Below, piece by piece: positions 55,788 to 64,000 of a stretch of 64,000 nucleotides of DNA (within the stretch, counting starts at the first letter, position 1; each line of letters opens with the position of its first letter). The position numbers and the translations under genes were made by a program. Source of the DNA: Mycobacterium pseudokansasii. GTDB lineage: Bacteria > Actinomycetota > Actinomycetes > Mycobacteriales > Mycobacteriaceae. The notes beneath the pieces are model-generated. The model saw only the letters and a program-made list of their open reading frames with translations. It made no database searches and had not been told where the DNA came from. Location of the stretch: NCBI RefSeq assembly GCF_900566075.1, contig NZ_UPHU01000001.1:1426001-1490000 (forward strand). Direction: 5' to 3'.

Positions 55788-56588
55788 GTGACAGAGACCC
55801 GGGTACTGGCGGTGGCCAACCAGAAGGGCGGGGTGGCCAAGACGACGACGGTCGCCTCGCTCGGCGCGGCGATGGTGGATAAGGGTCGGCGGGTGCTACT
55901 CGTCGACCTGGATCCGCAGGGTTGTTTGACGTTCTCGCTTGGTCAGGACCCCGACAAGTTGCCGGTGTCCGTGCACGAGGTGCTGCTCGGGGAAGTGGAG
56001 CCGAACACCGCGCTGGTGACCACCATGGAAGGAATGGCGCTGCTGCCGGCCAACATCGACTTGGCCGGCGCCGAGGCGATGTTGTTGATGCGTGCCGGCC
56101 GGGAGTATGCGCTCAAACGGGCGCTGGCCAAACTCTCCGATCAGTTCGACGTGGTCATCGTCGACTGTCCGCCGTCGTTGGGGGTGCTCACGCTCAACGG
56201 ACTCACGGCCGCCGACGAAGTCATTGTTCCGTTGCAGTGCGAGACGCTGGCCCACCGCGGTGTTGGACAGCTCCTGCGCACCGTCGCTGACGTTCAGCAG
56301 ATCACCAACCCGAATCTGCGGTTGCTGGGGGCACTACCTACCCTCTATGACTCCCGAACCACCCATACCCGCGACGTGCTGCTCGATGTCGCCGATCGCT
56401 ACGGCCTGCCGGTGCTGGCCCCACCGATTCCGCGCACGGTGCGCTTCGCCGAGGCCAGCGCATCGGGCTCGTCGGTCATGGCCGGGCGCAAGAACAAGGG
56501 CGCGGTGGCCTATCGCGATTTGGCCCAGGCGCTACTGAAGCACTGGAAGTCGGGCAAGCCGCTGCCCACATTCGCTGTAGAGCTTTAG
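55788..56588 (+). CDS. ParA/Soj-family ATPase (Rv3213c-like)
   Basis: 266-residue Walker-type ATPase. Deviant Walker A VANQKGGVAKTTTVASLGAA at the very N-terminus, LLVDLDPQGCLTFSLGQDPD, DVVIVDCPPSLGVLTLNGLT (Walker B), and RTTHTRDVLLDVADRYGLPV near the C-terminus. Nearly the same sequence as the H37Rv protein. GTG 55788. No parB partner is adjacent, so it is an orphan ParA and not the chromosomal segregation pair; a role in positioning a cellular structure is possible but unproven. Confidence 0.94.
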   Translation: MTETRVLAVANQKGGVAKTTTVASLGAAMVDKGRRVLLVDLDPQGCLTFSLGQDPDKLPVSVHEVLLGEVEPNTALVTTMEGMALLPANIDLAGAEAMLLMRAGREYALKRALAKLSDQFDVVIVDCPPSLGVLTLNGLTAADEVIVPLQCETLAHRGVGQLLRTVADVQQITNPNLRLLGALPTLYDSRTTHTRDVLLDVADRYGLPVLAPPIPRTVRFAEASASGSSVMAGRKNKGAVAYRDLAQALLKHWKSGKPLPTFAVEL

Positions 56589-56603
56589 ATTTAGCCGCGC
56601 GAA

Positions 56604-56653
56604 CAGACACAGAATCGCATCGAATCAGTCGATACTGCGCGATTCTGTGTCTG
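56604..56653. terminator. perfect 15-base-pair palindrome, bidirectional terminator
   Basis: CAGACACAGAATCGC (56604-56618) is matched exactly by its reverse complement at 56639-56653 around a 20-base loop. It sits between the convergent ParA-like and Rv3212-like genes, without a T tract. Confidence 0.65.
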
Positions 56654-56679
56654 GTCGCCCAGCTCGCCCGGCGCCGGGT

Positions 56680-57903
56680 TCAGCCCAATGCCACCACGGA
56701 GTCGCCACGCTGCTCGATGATCCTGGATCCCACAACGCCCGGGATCACCGCTGAGCCGCTCGGCTGACGCTGCACCGGGATGTAGCGGTTGTTGGCGCCG
56801 CTGACCGGATCGTAGACACCGATCGCGCCGGTGACCGGCACCAGCAGTTGACCGGCCATCATCACGCCGGGCCCCAGCGGCGCCGCCGTCTCGCCGGCGG
56901 CAATGGTGTAACGCTGGGTCAGCTTGCCGGCATCGAACACCATCAGGGCATCGCCGGTCCACCAGGTCACCAGGTTGCCGGTCTGCGACACCGTCGCCTC
57001 GGGTGACGGCGGCTTGGTCAGCAGCGTGCTCGCCACAGTGGTGCCCGTCTCGTCGATCACCTCGACTCGTGGCTGCGCGCCGGACTCCCCGGGCAGGTAC
57101 ACCGCGGTGTTGTTCTGCGAGACGATCAGTACCCGAGCGCCCGCTCCCGGCCGAATCCCGGGCTCGGGCACGATCCGCTGTTCCGGCTCGTCCTCCTCCT
57201 TGCCCGGGCGTAGCAGGACCAGCCGCACATCGGCCTGATTTGCGCACGCTTCGAGGACCGCCACCGATGACGAACTGGCCGCGGCCGATTCCAGCGTGCA
57301 TCCCGAGTGCAGACCCCGATTTGCCGGTTTCACCCGGGCATCGGTCTCGCCATAGGACAGCATCCGGACCATGTCCGATCGCCACAGCTCGAGGCGGGTA
57401 TTGCCGGCCGACAACACCGTCGTGCCGTCGGAGGATAGGCGTACCCGCGCGTCGGCGTAGCTGCTGCGGGCGGGTCCGCGGCGTCCGGTCGATCCGTCGA
57501 TAGTGCTGACCTGACCGCAACCGCGGTCATCGCGGTAGACGGCGACCGCGTAGCGGTAGACCCAGGTCACCCCGCACAGGTCGGTGTCGCGGGCGTAGCT
57601 CCAGAGCGTCTCACCGGTGGCCGGATCGCGCCCGCCCACATGGCGTCCGTCGCCGGTGACGACGGTCCCGCCGACCGCGACGGGTACGCGGCTGGCGGGG
57701 CTGGGCGCGCTCCAGAGCTGCTTCAGTGCGCCCGGGACTTCCCGGGCCGGCGTGGGGCTGGGCACCGGAGTCGCAGCCGGCCGGCTGATGGTGGCCCGGG
57801 CGTCGCTGGTCCACCAGATCAGTGCCGCTGCCACGGCGACGACCACAACGATGGCAGCGGCGGCCAGGATATCGCCCCTGGTGCGCCGCTCCGGTTTGAC
57901 CAT
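56680..57903 (-). CDS. membrane-anchored beta-propeller-like protein (Rv3212-like)
   Basis: 407 residues, as in H37Rv. A short basic N-terminus (MVKPERRTRGDILAAAA) leads into one transmembrane helix (IVVVVAVAAALIWW), then a proline/threonine-rich linker and an extracytoplasmic domain of repeated strands. GRDPATGETLWSYARD is PQQ/quinoprotein-propeller-like, and VVTGDGRHVGG and GIRPGAGARVLIVSQN recur in similar style. Conserved Cys pairs may form disulfides. No enzyme motif is evident. It lies 15 bases downstream of rhlE on the same strand, so co-transcription is likely. Function unknown. Confidence 0.9.
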   Translation of the reverse strand: MVKPERRTRGDILAAAAIVVVVAVAAALIWWTSDARATISRPAATPVPSPTPAREVPGALKQLWSAPSPASRVPVAVGGTVVTGDGRHVGGRDPATGETLWSYARDTDLCGVTWVYRYAVAVYRDDRGCGQVSTIDGSTGRRGPARSSYADARVRLSSDGTTVLSAGNTRLELWRSDMVRMLSYGETDARVKPANRGLHSGCTLESAAASSSSVAVLEACANQADVRLVLLRPGKEEDEPEQRIVPEPGIRPGAGARVLIVSQNNTAVYLPGESGAQPRVEVIDETGTTVASTLLTKPPSPEATVSQTGNLVTWWTGDALMVFDAGKLTQRYTIAAGETAAPLGPGVMMAGQLLVPVTGAIGVYDPVSGANNRYIPVQRQPSGSAVIPGVVGSRIIEQRGDSVVALG

Positions 57904-57918
57904 GTTCGAGCGTCGGCC

Positions 57919-59433
57919 TTAGTTGGCCGAGGCGGTGGCGTTGTCCGGGACGCAGGCGGGCTTGCGGCGTCGACGCCGGCGTCGGGTGTTCCCGGCGTTG
58001 GCCGAGGGGGACCCCGACCCGGAACCGGACCCCGGCTCTGCGGCGGCCTCATTCGCCGGGCCCGTGGCGGGATGCCCGGTGATCGGTTTGCCGCCGCGGG
58101 TGCGCTGCCGACGCCTCGCGCCTGAGCGAGCGGTTACCGACGGCTGGCCGTCCTGATCCGTGGCGCGGCGCTTGGGCTGCGACGCGCGTGGGGTGCCGAC
58201 GGTCCCGGCGGCCTCGGCCGGGATGGACAGCTCGGCATACAGGTGCGGTGAGTTGGAGTAGGTTTCGGCGGGCTCGGGGGAGCCCAGGCCCAGTGCCTTG
58301 TCGATCATCGTCCAGCGCTCCAGCTCGTCCCAGTCCACCAGGGTGACCGCGACGCCGGTGCGTCCGGCCCGGCCCGTGCGCCCGATGCGGTGGACGTACA
58401 TCTTCTCGTCCTCGGGGCACTGGTAGTTGATGACGTGGGTGACGTCGTCGATGTCGATGCCGCGCGCGGCCACGTCTGTGGCGACCAGCACGTTGATGTC
58501 GCCGCCGCGGAAGGCCTTGAGCGCCTTTTCACGCGCTATCTGCCCGAGGTCACCGTGCACGGCGCCGACCACGAAGCCGCGCTCGTTCAGCTCGTCGGCA
58601 ACCTTCTGGGCGGTGCGCTTGGTGCGGGTGAAGATCATCGTGGCGCCGCGGTCGCGGGCCTGCAGGATCCGGGTGACCAGCTCCACCTTGTCCAGGGCGT
58701 GGGCGCGGTAGACGAACTGCTCGGTGGTGTCGTGCACGGCCAGGGAGTGCGGTGCCTCGGCCCGGATATGTGTCGGCTGGACCATGAAGGTGCGAGCCAG
58801 GGTGATGATCGGGTCCGGCATGGTCGCCGAGAACAGCATCGATTGCCGCTCGGCCGGGATCTGCCGAAGGATGCGCTCGATGTCGGGTAGAAAGCCCAGG
58901 TCCAGCATCTCGTCGGCCTCGTCGAGTACCAGCACCGACAGTCCGCCCAGCTGCAGATGGCCCTGCTGGGACAGGTCAAGCAGCCGGCCCGGGGTGCCCA
59001 CAACGACGTCGGCGCCGGCGCGCAGCGCCTCGACCTGGGGCTCGTAGGCCCGCCCTCCGTAAATGGAGACCACCGCCAAGCGACGAGTTTCCTCGGCGGT
59101 GAGGTACTTGGCCGCGGTGGCCAGGTCATCGGTGACCTGCAGGCACAACTCTCGGGTGGGCACCACCACCAAGGCCCGCGGGGTGCCGGTGAGCGGCCGC
59201 ACTGCGGTTTCGGAGGTTATGCGCTGCAGCAGCGGCACGCCGAACGCGAAAGTCTTGCCCATGCCGGTTCGGGCTTGGCCGATCACATCTTCGCCGGCCA
59301 GCGCCAGGGGCAGGGTGAGTTCTTGGATAGCAAAGGGATGCTCGATGCCCTTTTCCCGCAGTGCGCGCACAATTTCGTCGCGGACTCCGAGTTGGGCAAA
59401 GCTATGTTCGGTTGTGCTTTTGAGTGCAGTCAT
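57919..59433 (-). CDS. rhlE: DEAD-box ATP-dependent RNA helicase RhlE
   Basis: 504-residue helicase (Rv3211 orthologue), a component of the mycobacterial RNA degradosome. Q motif IEHPFAIQELTLPLAL, motif I GQARTGMGKTFAFGVP, motif II VLDEADEMLDLGF, motif III LFSATMPDPI, motif V VATDVAARGIDIDDV and motif VI YVHRIGRTGRAGRTG. The C-terminal tail (from about residue 400) is low-complexity, ending in an Arg-rich run, typical of RNA-binding extensions. ATG 59433. A spacer of about 260 bases separates it from the divergent Rv3210c-like gene; no further gene is seen there. Confidence 0.96.
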   Translation of the reverse strand: MTALKSTTEHSFAQLGVRDEIVRALREKGIEHPFAIQELTLPLALAGEDVIGQARTGMGKTFAFGVPLLQRITSETAVRPLTGTPRALVVVPTRELCLQVTDDLATAAKYLTAEETRRLAVVSIYGGRAYEPQVEALRAGADVVVGTPGRLLDLSQQGHLQLGGLSVLVLDEADEMLDLGFLPDIERILRQIPAERQSMLFSATMPDPIITLARTFMVQPTHIRAEAPHSLAVHDTTEQFVYRAHALDKVELVTRILQARDRGATMIFTRTKRTAQKVADELNERGFVVGAVHGDLGQIAREKALKAFRGGDINVLVATDVAARGIDIDDVTHVINYQCPEDEKMYVHRIGRTGRAGRTGVAVTLVDWDELERWTMIDKALGLGSPEPAETYSNSPHLYAELSIPAEAAGTVGTPRASQPKRRATDQDGQPSVTARSGARRRQRTRGGKPITGHPATGPANEAAAEPGSGSGSGSPSANAGNTRRRRRRRKPACVPDNATASAN

Positions 59434-59691
59434 TAGGGGGGTGAAGAGCCTTTCGGTGACGAGTATCGGTCTGGTGTCGGTACTTCTTTGTCGCGGTTCG
59501 TCGCGCGCACGAGTTCCGACTCCGATATGTCGCCGAGAGGCCGACCCGCTGCTCGATCTGGGCGGGCGCAGCTACGTGCACGCACATTTCCCGGTAGTAG
59601 CAGCACAGATCCAGCCACTACCAAACCCCATGATAGCTGGTTGGCCAACTGCCACCGGTGTGCGAGTGGTTCCGGCGACTAGAGTGTTGCC

Positions 59692-60387
59692 ATGACTTCG
59701 CCCACATCCGCCGACCAGGTGGCCGATTCGACCAGGCCACGCTTAGCGGCGGACCATCCCGGCGTCAACGAGTTGTTCGCGCTGCTGGCCTATGGCGAGG
59801 TGGCGGCCTTTTACCGGCTGACCGACGAGGCGCGGATGGCGCCGAATCTGCAGGGGCGGATCTCCATGGCCAGCATCGCGGCCGCCGAAATGGCGCACTA
59901 CGAGCTATTGCGCGATGCCCTGCAGCGTCGCGGTGTCGACGTGGTGCCGGCGATGTCGAAGTACGTGTCGGCATTGGAGAACTACCACCGGCTGACGATG
60001 CCCAGTACGTGGCTGGAAGCCTTGGTGAAGACCTACGTCGGTGACGCACTGGCCGCGGACTTGTACCTGCAGATCGCCGACGGACTGCCGGATGAGGTTG
60101 CCGACGTGGTGCGGGCGGCACTGGCCGAGACCGGGCACTCCCAGTTCGTGGTCGCCGAGGTGCGTGCCGCGGTCACCAGCAGCGGCAAACAGCGCAGCCG
60201 GCTTGCGCTGTGGTCACGCCGACTGCTCGGCGAGGCAATCACGCAGGCCCAATTGCTGCTCGCCGACCACGACGAACTGGTCGACTTGGTGGTGGCGGGC
60301 TCCGGCGGTCTGGGCCAGCTCAGCGCCTTTTTCGAACGTCTGCAGCAGACACACGACCAAAGGATGCGCGAACTCGGCCTGGCCTGA
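59692..60387 (+). CDS. ferritin-like fold protein (Rv3210c-like)
   Basis: 231 residues, the same length as the H37Rv homologue. Helical pattern with acidic/His pairs: LLAYGEVAAFYRLTDEARMA, SMASIAAAEMAHYELLRDAL (ExxH), TYVGDALAADLYLQIADGLP, and LAETGHSQFVVAEVRAAV. This is the arrangement of ferritin-like di-iron proteins (tRNA-hydroxylase/MiaE-like class). Whether it binds iron is not established. ATG 59692. Convergent with the MmpS-like gene (6-base gap). Confidence 0.85.
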   Translation: MTSPTSADQVADSTRPRLAADHPGVNELFALLAYGEVAAFYRLTDEARMAPNLQGRISMASIAAAEMAHYELLRDALQRRGVDVVPAMSKYVSALENYHRLTMPSTWLEALVKTYVGDALAADLYLQIADGLPDEVADVVRAALAETGHSQFVVAEVRAAVTSSGKQRSRLALWSRRLLGEAITQAQLLLADHDELVDLVVAGSGGLGQLSAFFERLQQTHDQRMRELGLA

Positions 60388-60393
60388 CCGCGG

Positions 60394-61203
60394 TCAGCGA
60401 GTGCACGTCGCCAGGATCGAGTTGGTGGTCGAAGCCACGACCGGCTGACCCTGGGCGTTGACGATCACACAGTTGAGGCGGCTGTAGATGCTGGTCGCGA
60501 CCACCGACTCGGTCTGCACGCCGGGGTTCAACACCACCATCTTGGTCCACGGCAGCGCCACGTTGAACTCGGTGACGGGAAAGCCCCGCTCGTCGGTGTA
60601 GACGACGTTGACGATGTCGAGGAGTTGCTTGGTCCCGGTCACACTGTAGAAGACGGCACGGGGACTCAGCGCGGCCGACGGCGGTGTGCCCGGCTGCGGC
60701 GGCGCAGCGGTTGGGATTCGCGTCGGCGCAGCGCTGGGAATCGTCACCGTGGTGATGGTTTCGGGGGCCAGTTGCGCCGCCGAAGTGCTGGGCCGTGCGC
60801 TCGTACTCGGCGGGGGACTCGGTGACGTGCTGGGTGGGGCCGTCGTCCGCGGCGTGGTGGAGACCACCGTCCGGGGCATTGGCGCTCCCACTGGCGCCCC
60901 CACCGTCGCTTTTGTCGTGGCGCTGTCGCCGCTGTTAATGATGACTGCGGTCGCGACAGCGCCGAGCGCCACCACCACGCCGAGGATTGCGGCGACGGGG
61001 CGCCACCGACTCTCGGTCGACCAGACCAGTTCGCCGTAGCCGTCGTCCTCGTAGCCGTCGTCCTCGTAGCCGTCGTCCTCGTAGCCATCGTCCTCGTAGC
61101 CGTAGCCGTGGTAGTCATCGGTTTCGGCGGCATGGCTTACCTCGTCCGGGTAGTCCCGGACGTCGCGAGAGTCTCGAGAACCCTGGTAAAGGGTGTGATA
61201 CAT
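60394..61203 (-). CDS. MmpS3-like membrane protein with DDGYE repeats
   Basis: About 269 residues from ATG 61203 (open to 61293). N-terminal cytoplasmic segment with four tandem YEDDG repeats (a 15-base DNA repeat at about 61036-61104), one transmembrane helix (VAAILGVVVALGAVATAVII), then a threonine/proline-rich periplasmic stalk and a C-terminal MmpS-type beta domain: VVYTDERGFPVTEFNVALPW, then VVATSIYSRLNCVIVNAQGQ. M. tuberculosis Rv3209 is the positional counterpart, described as threonine- and proline-rich. MmpS proteins normally assist MmpL transporters, but no mmpL is adjacent here. Confidence 0.85.
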   Translation of the reverse strand: MYHTLYQGSRDSRDVRDYPDEVSHAAETDDYHGYGYEDDGYEDDGYEDDGYEDDGYGELVWSTESRWRPVAAILGVVVALGAVATAVIINSGDSATTKATVGAPVGAPMPRTVVSTTPRTTAPPSTSPSPPPSTSARPSTSAAQLAPETITTVTIPSAAPTRIPTAAPPQPGTPPSAALSPRAVFYSVTGTKQLLDIVNVVYTDERGFPVTEFNVALPWTKMVVLNPGVQTESVVATSIYSRLNCVIVNAQGQPVVASTTNSILATCTR

Positions 61204-61387
61204 GTTGCTGATGAGGCTGATGTTATCGACGTCCACGGTAACGACCTGGTGCCGGTTGGCGTGTCCGGCCGAGTTAGACCCAATCGTGATCATGGCGCTA
61301 GGGGCTGGGGGTGCGGTCGGCGCCGGGAGCGTCTACTAGCCTGCTGCTGAAACGCCTGCGACTTCAATACCAACGGAAGGGGCCCCC

Positions 61388-62319
<932 letters not shown>

Positions 62320-62507
62320 TCAATCTGATCGTGCTCATTCGCGGGCAACTTGCCATCCCCGCGCCCGCACGGTTTATCGCAAGACATTACTACCCGAGGC
62401 GCCCGCCGATCCGAACAGACATTGTCGACGCTGGTTGAAGGGCTCCGGCGGGCGTATTCGGGCGCGCCAGGGGTGGCAGTCACGGCCGACTGTGCCATCC
62501 TGGGGAA

Positions 62508-63542
62508 ATGACGTCCACCCGCCCGCCGGGCGGCACCGCTCGGGTGCCGGTGCTGCGCGAGCCGTGGCGTGAACCGCTGCGGGCCCAGCGTGACCCGCTA
62601 AGGCAGGCCGCCGGACGGCCGCGCGTTGACCGCGACCGGCCGCGCCAATGGCGCAAACAAACCTGGGTGGGGCGATTCGTGTCGACCTACGGCTGGCGCG
62701 CGTATGCGCTGCCGATCCTGATCGTGCTCACTGCCGTGGTGGTGTATCAAACGGTGACGGGGACGGCGTCGCCGAAGTCGGCGGTGGCCGCCACCATTCA
62801 TGACCCGCCCTCCATCGGTTCGGTGGGGACGGCGATCATCGATACGCCGCCTCGCGGTCTGGTCGCATTCGATGCCAACCTGCCGGCCGGAACACTGCCC
62901 GATGGCGGCCCCTTCACCGAGGGGGGCGAAAAGTCGTGGCGCGTGGTTCCGGGCATCACGCCGCAAATTGGGCAGGGGACGGTAAAGGTCTTCAAGTACA
63001 CCGTCGAGATCGAGAACGGGCTGGATCCGACGATGTACGGCGGCGACAACGCGTTCGCCCAGATGATTGACCAGACGCTGGCCAATCCCAAAGGTTGGAC
63101 CCACGATCGGCAATTTGGGTTCATCCGGATCGACGGAACCGACAAGGCGAAGCCCGACTTCCGTATATCCCTGGTGTCACCGCTGACGGTGCGTGAAGGG
63201 TGCGGTTACGAGTTCCGGCTCGAGACCTCCTGTTACAACCCGTCATTCGGAGCGGACCGGCAAGCACGCGTCTTCATCAACGAGGCTCGCTGGGTGCGCG
63301 GAGCCGTCCCGTTCGAAGGCGATGTCGGGTCCTACCGTCAGTACGTGATCAATCACGAGGTCGGCCACGCCATCGGGTACCTGCGTCACGAGCCGTGTGA
63401 CAAGCAGGGTGGACTGGCGCCGGTGATGATGCAGCAGACGTTCTCCACGTCCGACGATGACGCAGCCAAGTTCGACCCCGAATGGGTGAAGGCGGACGGC
63501 AAGACTTGCCGATTCAATCCGTGGCCATACCCGATCGCCTGA
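62508..63542 (+). CDS. DUF3152 membrane-anchored putative zinc metalloprotease (Rv3207c-like)
   Basis: 344 residues. Arg/Pro-rich cytoplasmic start, one transmembrane helix (YALPILIVLTAVVVYQTV), then an extracellular domain with the metzincin-like motif YVINHEVGHAIGYLRHEPCD (HExxHxxGxxH-type: HEVGHAIGYLRH). The upstream domain includes GGEKSWRVVPGITPQIGQGT and CGYEFRLETSCYNPSF with a likely disulfide. This is the DUF3152 family. ATG 62508. A secreted or cell-surface peptidase is inferred; substrate unknown. Confidence 0.9.
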   Translation: MTSTRPPGGTARVPVLREPWREPLRAQRDPLRQAAGRPRVDRDRPRQWRKQTWVGRFVSTYGWRAYALPILIVLTAVVVYQTVTGTASPKSAVAATIHDPPSIGSVGTAIIDTPPRGLVAFDANLPAGTLPDGGPFTEGGEKSWRVVPGITPQIGQGTVKVFKYTVEIENGLDPTMYGGDNAFAQMIDQTLANPKGWTHDRQFGFIRIDGTDKAKPDFRISLVSPLTVREGCGYEFRLETSCYNPSFGADRQARVFINEARWVRGAVPFEGDVGSYRQYVINHEVGHAIGYLRHEPCDKQGGLAPVMMQQTFSTSDDDAAKFDPEWVKADGKTCRFNPWPYPIA

Positions 63543-63712
63543 CCACGGGCCCGACCCCGGGAAACAACACCGCCGGTCTGGGTGTTGATCTCATTGCCGT
63601 CGATTCGGACAGCTGCTGTGATGGTCATAGACGATGTCCTGACAGCGCCCTGACAGCGCCCTGACAACCGCCTTCACAAGTTGAATCGCAAGGAAGACCG
63701 AGGAGATGTTCG
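63543..63712 (+). other. spacer before moeB1 with a short tandem repeat
   Basis: CCTGACAGCGC is repeated in tandem at about 63638-63659, followed by a partial third copy (CCTGACAACC). The spacer ends with CGAGGAGATG, the Shine-Dalgarno region of moeB1. No gene is seen. Confidence 0.5.
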
Positions 63713-64000
63713 GTGTCGACATCGCTGCCGCCCCTAGTTGAGCCCGCACCAGCGCTGAGCCGTGAAGAGGTGGCCCGTTACAGTCGCCATCTCATCATTC
63801 CCGACCTGGGTGTCGACGGCCAGAAGAGACTCAAGAACGCACGGGTGCTGGTAATCGGCGCGGGCGGGCTCGGATCACCGACACTGCTGTATCTGGCCGC
63901 CGCAGGCGTCGGCACCATTGGCATCATCGACTTCGACGTCGTCGACGAGTCCAACCTGCAGCGCCAGATCATTCATGGCGTCGCCGACATCGGACGGTCC
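63713..64000 (+). CDS. moeB1: adenylyltransferase/sulfurtransferase MoeB1/MoeZ-type (partial, runs off the right edge)
   Basis: The first 96 codons of an E1-like enzyme that adenylates the C-terminus of MoaD/ThiS/CysO-type sulfur carriers. The N-terminal LSREEVARYSRHLIIPDLGV is followed by the ATP-binding VLVIGAGGLGSPTLLYLAAA and IIDFDVVDESNLQRQIIHG, all canonical. GTG 63713 with GGAGA upstream. Orthologue of Rv3206c. The C-terminal rhodanese domain expected for this gene lies outside the window. Confidence 0.95.
   Translation, partial: MSTSLPPLVEPAPALSREEVARYSRHLIIPDLGVDGQKRLKNARVLVIGAGGLGSPTLLYLAAAGVGTIGIIDFDVVDESNLQRQIIHGVADIGRS

Noticed and set aside
55788..56588. Chromosome or plasmid partition locus because of a ParA homologue
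   Set aside because: No parB or parS-like clusters nearby, and the gene order equals the chromosomal Rv3213c region.

Overview
This is a chromosomal segment of a slow-growing, non-tuberculous Mycobacterium. The inference comes from gene content and order. From about position 180 to the right edge, the core genes follow the M. tuberculosis H37Rv block Rv3242c to Rv3206c, read in reverse: ComF-like, hpf, secA1, a KhtTU-like antiporter, Rv3235-like, tgs3, ppk2, Rv3231c-like, Rv3230c-like, desA3, rsgA, aroA, SRAP, SDR, sigH-rshA, bL37, TB7.3, pdtaS, whiB1, a DAG-kinase-like gene, Rv3217c-like, GNAT, entC, gpm2, ParA-like, Rv3212-like, rhlE, Rv3210c-like, an MmpS-like protein, TB9.4, TetR, DUF3152 and moeB1. 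High GC, GTG/TTG starts, 4-base stop/start overlaps and the WhiB/PE/PPE families all fit the genus.

Accessory blocks interrupt this core. (1) 4.8-8.6 kb holds a MymA-like Baeyer-Villiger monooxygenase and a hydrolase, divergent from a PucR-type regulator. (2) 8.7-19.5 kb is a decayed, mobile region. It has MFS, SRPBCC and HD-GYP/LuxR remnants and an IS21-family istB gene split in its P-loop by a three-gene serine-recombinase element of about 2.9 kb. It ends with a PE-PPE pair whose PPE has a long proline-rich C-terminal extension, followed by a small AT-rich orphan gene, a possible toxin-immunity pair. (3) 25.0-26.9 kb holds a three-subunit nitrile hydratase/thiocyanate hydrolase-like operon. 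(4) 29.7-31.0 kb is a deletion scar joining a broken thiolase to an HxlR regulator fragment. (5) 34.1-45.3 kb holds a 3-hydroxyacyl-CoA dehydrogenase relic, a DUF3556-like membrane protein coupled to a FAD oxidoreductase, two more PucR-type regulators, and a polyhydroxyalkanoate operon (acyl-CoA ligase, PhaC, PhaZ). (6) 51.3-52.8 kb is a decayed IS110-family element.

The functional groups are protein export and ribosome hibernation (secA1, hpf), K+/H+ exchange, storage lipid and polymer metabolism (tgs3, phaC/phaZ, desA3 with its reductase, ppk2), stress regulation (sigH/rshA, pdtaS, whiB1), chorismate use (aroA, entC) and cofactor sulfur transfer (moeB1). Three PucR-type regulators each have a nearby GACAAAACCGGG word, and the desaturase and its reductase share operator-like inverted repeats. 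Many reading frames in the accessory parts are broken. Some could be assembly errors in homopolymers, but the deletion joins and the nested insertion are structural.
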